Of a DNA stretch of 55,026 nt, positions 50,646 through 55,026 are shown in pieces. This stretch comes from Verrucomicrobiota bacterium. Its GTDB lineage: Bacteria; Verrucomicrobiota; Verrucomicrobiia; Limisphaerales; VHCN01. The stretch covers positions 1 through 55,026 of the forward strand of contig VHCN01000019.1 in assembly GCA_016871675.1 (NCBI GenBank), written 5' to 3'. The position numbers and the translations under genes are program-made. Every line of letters begins with the position of its first letter. Position 1 is the stretch's first letter. The notes under the pieces are model-generated. The model did not search any database, had not been told where the DNA came from, and saw only the letters and a list, made by a program, of their open reading frames with translations.

Positions 50646-51638
50646 ATGGCCACGAAGTTCTTCACTTCTTCACGTCATTTGGTCTTCCTCGCGATGGCGC
50701 TGGGGCCCGCGAATGCGATCGCATTCAATGCCGAGGGAGCGGCGGCGCCCGCGAACTCGCGCCGCCCCACCGGGGACGGGGAACTCGCTTACTGGCTCGG
50801 CAACATGGTCACGCATCACCGGTTCACGATGGCCGAGGTCGCCTTGGCGACGGGCATGGCTCCGGATGAAATCGCCGCCGCGATCAAGCGACTCCGTATC
50901 CCGGCCGACCCCATCGCGCCCCGTCGACCGGACGCTCCGGTGCGGGTGCTTCCTTATCCCGGCGGGCGTCACCCGCGCATTGGATTCCTGGACGGCGCGG
51001 TTCATCCGCAGCGCGAGACAAAGGTGAGCGTGTTCACTCCGTGGGACGCGGCGAGCTACGTTGTCGTGGACGTGCCCGAGGCGATCTGGTCCAACCTCGG
51101 CCTGACCTACCTCGCGCACACGCACGTGCCGACCGTGTGGACGAAACAGAACGTGGAACTGCCGCGCCTCGAGTGGAACCGCCGCGCCGACGGCTCGTTG
51201 GACCTCGATCGCACACTTCCCAATGGGATTCGTTTTTCCTCCAGGGTTCAGCCCGTCCGTGACGGTGTGCGCATGGAACTCACCCTCTTCAACGGCACCA
51301 GGGAGAAACTCACCGACCTGCGCGTGCAGAATTGCGTGATGCTGAAGGGCGCGAGCGGATTCACGGCGCAGACCAATGCGAACAAGGTCTTGGCGAAGCC
51401 GTTCGTCGCCGCGCGCGACGAATCAAGGCGCCGGTGGATCATCACGGCATGGGAACCGTGCCACCGACCGTGGGCGAACCCGCCGTGCCCGTGCCTCCAC
51501 TCGGATCCGAAGTTCCCCGATGCCGAACCCGGCGCAACGGTCCGTGTGCGCGGGTGGCTGTCGTTCTTCGAAGGCGCCGACGTGGAAATGGAATTCAACC
51601 GGCTGAACACCGCCGCTGAAAGCTGGTTGCGGGAATGA
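50646..51638 (+). CDS. Exported hypothetical protein
   Basis: 330 residues with an N-terminal signal (about residues 1-25, HLVFLAMALGPANAIAF). An early helical segment (ELAYWLGNMVTHHRFTMAEVALATGMAPDEIAAAI) resembles a winged or HTH-like motif, followed by a beta-rich domain with RIGFLDGAVHPQRETKVSVFTPWDAASYVVVDVPEA. No known family. It is divergent from the Tat protein by 94 bases. Confidence 0.7.
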   Translation: MATKFFTSSRHLVFLAMALGPANAIAFNAEGAAAPANSRRPTGDGELAYWLGNMVTHHRFTMAEVALATGMAPDEIAAAIKRLRIPADPIAPRRPDAPVRVLPYPGGRHPRIGFLDGAVHPQRETKVSVFTPWDAASYVVVDVPEAIWSNLGLTYLAHTHVPTVWTKQNVELPRLEWNRRADGSLDLDRTLPNGIRFSSRVQPVRDGVRMELTLFNGTREKLTDLRVQNCVMLKGASGFTAQTNANKVLAKPFVAARDESRRRWIITAWEPCHRPWANPPCPCLHSDPKFPDAEPGATVRVRGWLSFFEGADVEMEFNRLNTAAESWLRE

Positions 51639-51646
51639 CCGGCGGC

Positions 51647-53464
51647 CTACGGCCGGCCCTCGAACAGGCTCGGCGCGACCTGCCTCACGAGTTCGTTCGC
51701 GCGCGCCAGGATTTCCGCGCCGGACTCGCACTGGAGCGAGAATTCCGCGAGCGCCCGCGCCTCGGGCATCTTGAGCCGGCGGATGAGGAACTTCGTCTGC
51801 GGCACGAGCGACGCGCTGACGCTCAGTTCCTCCACGCCGAGCCCGAGCAGGATCGGCACGAGCGCGGGTTCGCCTGCCATCTCGCCGCAGACACCCGTCC
51901 AGATGCCGTTCCGACGGCCCGCGTCCACGGTCATCTTGATGAGCCGCAGGATTGCGGGATTCGTGGGCTCGTAGAGGTGCGCGACGCGCTCGTTGATGCG
52001 GTCCACCGCGAGGGAATATTGGATGAGGTCGTTCGTGCCGATGCTGAAAAACTTCACGCGCCTGGCGAGCGCATCGGCGACCATCACGGCCGCGGGAATC
52101 TCGATCATCACGCCGACCTCGAGCCGCTCGTCGAACGGCTTGGCCTCCGCGTGCAACTCGGCCTTGCACTGCTCGACGATGGCGAGCGCCTGCGTGAGTT
52201 CGTCCAGCCCGGAGATCATCGGGAACATCATCTTCACGTTGCCCTCCGCGCCCGCGCGCAGAATCGCCCGGAGCTGCTGGCGGAAGACGTCCTGCTCGTG
52301 CAGGCAATACCGGATCGCGCGCCAGCCGAGGAACGGGTTGAGCTCCTGCAACTGCTCCTGCTGCGCGAGAAACTTGTCGCCCCCGAGGTCGAGCGTGCGA
52401 AGGATCAGGGGCGCGGGCTTGACCGCCGCGGCCGCGGCGCGATAGGCCTCGAACTGCTCCTCTTCTCCCGGAAGACGTTCCCGGTTGATGAACAGGAACT
52501 CGGTGCGGAACAAGCCCGCGCCCTCCGCGCCGTTCGCACGGATGGAGTCCGTCTCGCCGGCCTGCCCGATGTTCGCCGCAAGCACGACGCGCGTGCCGTC
52601 GAGCGTCACCGCGGGCTTGTCGAGCACGTCGCGCAGCTTCTCGCGCAAGCCCTCCTGCGCGCGCACAAGCTGGCCGTATTCGAAAAGCGTCTGGTCGGTC
52701 GGGTTGACGATGACGACGCCGTTGAAGCCGTCGAGCAGCACGTAAGCGCCGTCCTCGAGGTCGCGCGAGATGGTCTGCAAACCCACGACGGCGGGGATTT
52801 GCATCGAGCGCGCCATGATGGCCGTGTGCGACGTGCGCCCGCCGGCATCGGTGGCGAACCCGAGCACGTTTTTCTTGTCGAGCACCGCGGTCGTGCTCGG
52901 CGCGAGGTCGTGCGAGACGATGATGCACGGCTCCTTGAGGCGCCGGATGTCCGGTGTCTCGTGGCCACCCGTGAGGTTCCCGAGCACGCGAGCCGCGACA
53001 TCGCGCAGGTCGGCCACGCGTTCGCGGAGGTATTCGTCGTCCACGGCGGCGAGCGTCTCGATGAAGTTTCCAGACGCCTCGTGGAAGGCCGAGTCGGCGG
53101 CGAGCTTCTCGTCGCGGATGCGCCGCGTCACCTCCTCGATGAGCGTCGGGTCATCGAGCATCATCAGGTGCGCGTCGAAAATGAGCGCGTCCTTCGCGCC
53201 GAGCTTCTGCATCACCTGTTGCTGCAGTTCGTGGAGCTGATGCCGCGTGGTGATGAGCGCCTGCTCGAACCGCTCGAGCTCGCGCGGGACGTCGTCGTCC
53301 CCGACGTGACGGCGCGCGATCGTCCCTTGGGGGCGCCCGAGCACGAGCACGCGGCCGCGGCAGATTCCATTCGAAACGGGAACGCCTCGGAACGTCCGTT
53401 GACCGGCTTGGGCTGGCTCGGGCACGCGCAGGTTGTAGCGCGTGAGTGCCGGGTTGAGAATCAA
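51647..53464 (-). CDS. ptsI: Phosphoenolpyruvate-protein phosphotransferase (PTS enzyme I)
   Basis: 605 residues, standard enzyme I length. The phosphoryl His is in GGRTSHTAIMAR (His213); the C-terminal TIM barrel has FRTEFLFINRERLPGEEEQFEAY, TLDLGGDKF, NPFLGWRAIRYCL, MFPMISGLDEL, GVMIEIPAAVMVAD, FFSIGTNDLIQYSLAVDR and GVCGEMAGEPALVPILLGLG (PEP and Mg site). Transfers phosphate from PEP to HPr. No HPr (ptsH) or EII gene is adjacent in the window. ATG at 53464. Confidence 0.97.
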   Translation of the reverse strand: MILNPALTRYNLRVPEPAQAGQRTFRGVPVSNGICRGRVLVLGRPQGTIARRHVGDDDVPRELERFEQALITTRHQLHELQQQVMQKLGAKDALIFDAHLMMLDDPTLIEEVTRRIRDEKLAADSAFHEASGNFIETLAAVDDEYLRERVADLRDVAARVLGNLTGGHETPDIRRLKEPCIIVSHDLAPSTTAVLDKKNVLGFATDAGGRTSHTAIMARSMQIPAVVGLQTISRDLEDGAYVLLDGFNGVVIVNPTDQTLFEYGQLVRAQEGLREKLRDVLDKPAVTLDGTRVVLAANIGQAGETDSIRANGAEGAGLFRTEFLFINRERLPGEEEQFEAYRAAAAAVKPAPLILRTLDLGGDKFLAQQEQLQELNPFLGWRAIRYCLHEQDVFRQQLRAILRAGAEGNVKMMFPMISGLDELTQALAIVEQCKAELHAEAKPFDERLEVGVMIEIPAAVMVADALARRVKFFSIGTNDLIQYSLAVDRINERVAHLYEPTNPAILRLIKMTVDAGRRNGIWTGVCGEMAGEPALVPILLGLGVEELSVSASLVPQTKFLIRRLKMPEARALAEFSLQCESGAEILARANELVRQVAPSLFEGRP

Positions 53465-53679
53465 ATTCCAATACGCGCCGCGCTTCCGATCCAGCGCGTT
53501 TCGCGTAACATCGCCGCGTGAGCCTGGTCACCCGCTTCCTCGCCGGTTGGGCGCTGGCGAATGCGGCAAGGCTCGAGCGGCGCGGCGTGGGTTCTCGCCT
53601 GTCGAGGTGCTGTCGTCGCGCGCCGATGCGGCCGGGGTGGCGGCACTGAGGAACCGCCTGCTCGTGCGCCCGTAGGCCT

Positions 53680-53964
53680 TCAGGCCCCGGGCTCGGCGCG
53701 TTTGCGGTGGAAGACGGCGACGTGGCCGACGATGGCGAGAAGTTCGCTTCCGGTCTTCGCGGCAATTTCGGGCGCCAGTCGCTTGCGTTGGTCTTTAAAG
53801 GCGTCGAAGCGCAGCTTGACCAGTTCGCGGCGGGTCAGTTCCGAGTCCATCGCCTTCACAAAGCCCTCCGTCACGCCGGCCTTTCCGAGATGGATCGTGG
53901 CCTCGATGCGTTGCGCGCGGCCGCGGAGATCGCTCCTCTCGGCGCCGGTGAGTGGCTGGTTCAT
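53680..53964 (-). CDS. YhbY/CRM-domain RNA-binding protein
   Basis: 94 residues from the ATG at 53964, two bases after the cysN stop. MNQPLTGAERSDLRGRAQRI, then ATIHLGKAGVTEGFVKAMDSELTRRELVKLRF (the GKxG(V/I) loop typical of CRM) and a C-terminal ELLAIVGHVAVFHRKR. YhbY binds pre-50S ribosomal particles. The 215 bases between it and ptsI show only short, unconvincing frames. Confidence 0.9.
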   Translation of the reverse strand: MNQPLTGAERSDLRGRAQRIEATIHLGKAGVTEGFVKAMDSELTRRELVKLRFDAFKDQRKRLAPEIAAKTGSELLAIVGHVAVFHRKRAEPGA

Positions 53965-53966
53965 GG

Positions 53967-55026
53967 TCAAATTGCGAAGTCGTTGTATTCGAGTTTCACT
54001 CGTTCGGCCGGCGGCAGGAGCATCCCGGCGCCCACGGTGACGTTGGTGCCTTGCTCGATGAGGATGAACGCGCCGGTCAGCCGGTTCCATTCGTAGCCGT
54101 CATAGACGAGGGGGCGCGCGGCCTTGAGCCGCACTTCGCCGATGTCATTCAGCGCAAGCTCTGACGGCTCCGGCTCCGGCTCGAAGGTGGAGACGTTGAT
54201 GCGGTCCTCGATGAGCGTGATGATGGCTTGCACGGTCTGCGTCCCGTGCTTGAGGAGAAGTTTTTTCCCGCGCACGAGCGGGCGCGGATGCATCCAGCAC
54301 ACGCGCGCGCGCAGGTCGCTGCCCATGCCGGGCAAATGATCCGTGCCGACGATCGTGTCGCCGCGGCTCACGTCGAGGTCGTCCGCGAGCGTGAGTGTGA
54401 TGCTTTGCGGGCAGAAGGCTTCCTGCAAACTGCCGTCGTAAGTCCAGATGGCCTTCACCGTGCTGCTCTGGCCGCTGGGCAGCGCCATCACCTTCTGGCC
54501 GACCTTCACCACACCGCCGGCAAGCTGCCCGCTCAAGCCGCGGAAGTCGTGCAGCGCCGGGTTCGTCGGGTCATTCGGGCGGTTGACCCACTGCACCGGG
54601 AAGCGCAGCCCGTGCAGGTTCCAGTCGCTCGCGATGTGCACGGTCTCGAGGTGGCCGAGCAGCGTCGGGCCGACATACCACGGCGTGTGCTGCGAGGCGC
54701 CCACCACGTTGTCGCCGTGGAGCGCGCTGATGGGGATGAACTTCACGTCCTTGATGTCGAGCAGCGGCAGGAACTCTTCGAACGTGTCGCGGATTTTGGT
54801 GAAGCGGTCCTCGCTCCAGTCCACGAGGTCCATCTTGTTCACGGCAATGACGAGATGCGGGATGCGCAGCAGCGACGCGATGTAAGTGTGCCGGCGCGAC
54901 TGCTCGATGACGCCCTGCCGCGCGTCCACGAGCACGATGGAGAGGTTCGCCGTGCTCGCGCCCGTGACCATGTTGCGGGTGTATTGCACGTGCCCCGGCG
55001 TGTCCGCGACGATGAACTTGCGGCGC
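53967..55026 (-). CDS. cysN: Sulfate adenylyltransferase subunit 1 / CysN-type GTPase (5' end beyond window)
   Basis: The visible 352 codons contain the G3 motif DTPGHVQYTRNM at the window edge, G4 VNKMDLVDWSE, and IPISALHGDNVV, followed by EF-Tu-like beta-barrel domains (DFRGLSGQLAGGVVKVGQKVMAL, VSRGDTIVGTDHLPG and GAGMLLPPAERVKLEYNDF). CysN with CysD makes APS from sulfate; the barrel segments match CysN rather than EF-Tu. The N-terminus, P-loop and any fused CysC lie outside the window. Confidence 0.93.
   Translation of the reverse strand, partial: RRKFIVADTPGHVQYTRNMVTGASTANLSIVLVDARQGVIEQSRRHTYIASLLRIPHLVIAVNKMDLVDWSEDRFTKIRDTFEEFLPLLDIKDVKFIPISALHGDNVVGASQHTPWYVGPTLLGHLETVHIASDWNLHGLRFPVQWVNRPNDPTNPALHDFRGLSGQLAGGVVKVGQKVMALPSGQSSTVKAIWTYDGSLQEAFCPQSITLTLADDLDVSRGDTIVGTDHLPGMGSDLRARVCWMHPRPLVRGKKLLLKHGTQTVQAIITLIEDRINVSTFEPEPEPSELALNDIGEVRLKAARPLVYDGYEWNRLTGAFILIEQGTNVTVGAGMLLPPAERVKLEYNDFAI

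Noticed and set aside
53465-53679. Possible small gene between ptsI and yhbY (GTG at 53519, or the frame ending at 53675)
   Set aside because: Two overlapping short frames, neither with a recognisable motif. A frameshifted gene remnant is possible but cannot be supported.

Overview
The window comes from a GC-rich, Gram-negative-type genome, most likely a member of the Verrucomicrobiota (Pedosphaera/Limisphaera-like lineages). This placement is inference. It rests on a Pup/UBact proteasome locus outside Actinobacteria, many secreted or Tat-exported proteins of planctomycete/verrucomicrobial type (a DUF1080 protein, paralogous alpha/beta hydrolases, twin-arginine hypotheticals), an unusual omega subunit, and abundant short repeats. 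The content is chromosomal housekeeping. I see no transposase, integrase, phage gene, CRISPR array or rRNA.

Left part (1-9.1 kb): the start of valS, then cimA (both minus), then a plus-strand envelope run: a membrane/TPR protein, a family 4 glycosyltransferase, a WecA/MraY-type phosphoglycosyltransferase and a two-domain alpha/beta hydrolase. From 9.1 to 19.3 kb: tRNA-His with an AT-richer stretch that may hold an RNA, a GmhA-like isomerase, recA, hemW, a tandem pair of related proteins of unknown function (one Tat-exported), tRNA-Leu(UAA), a second hydrolase, a sulfite-oxidase-like protein and an SMP-30-like protein. From 19.3 to 32.3 kb: an exonuclease, mutS, rpoZ, smpB, rpmB, nnrE/D, a nucleotide kinase, fmt, a DUF1080 protein, an epimerase-like protein, a CBM48 protein and tRNA-Leu(GAG).

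Centre (32.3-41.7 kb, all minus): two PilT-type ATPases and a receiver-like protein lie upstream of a WYL regulator. A bacterial proteasome locus follows: arc/mpa ATPase, a small zinc-ribbon protein, dop, a 57-residue Pup/UBact modifier ending in Gly-Glu, prcB and prcA. From dop onward the genes are nearly contiguous or overlap. Together they supply a tag, a tag-removing enzyme, an unfoldase and the 20S core. No separate PafA ligase is present, and the ATPase lacks the usual C-terminal docking tail.

Right part (41.7-55 kb): midA (interrupted in frame by repeats), larE, a DUF4380-like protein, a sugar-kinase/MurQ fusion for peptidoglycan recycling, terC, a secreted glycosidase, two exported hypotheticals, ptsI, yhbY and the 3' part of cysN.

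A second theme is repeats. Tandem arrays with a strict 7-base period, but a different unit at each place, sit just before start codons or inside genes. Arrays with an 8-base period and paired-hairpin (REP/BIME-like) elements also occur, one of them in frame inside mutS. Several have become protein sequence or the start region of a gene.
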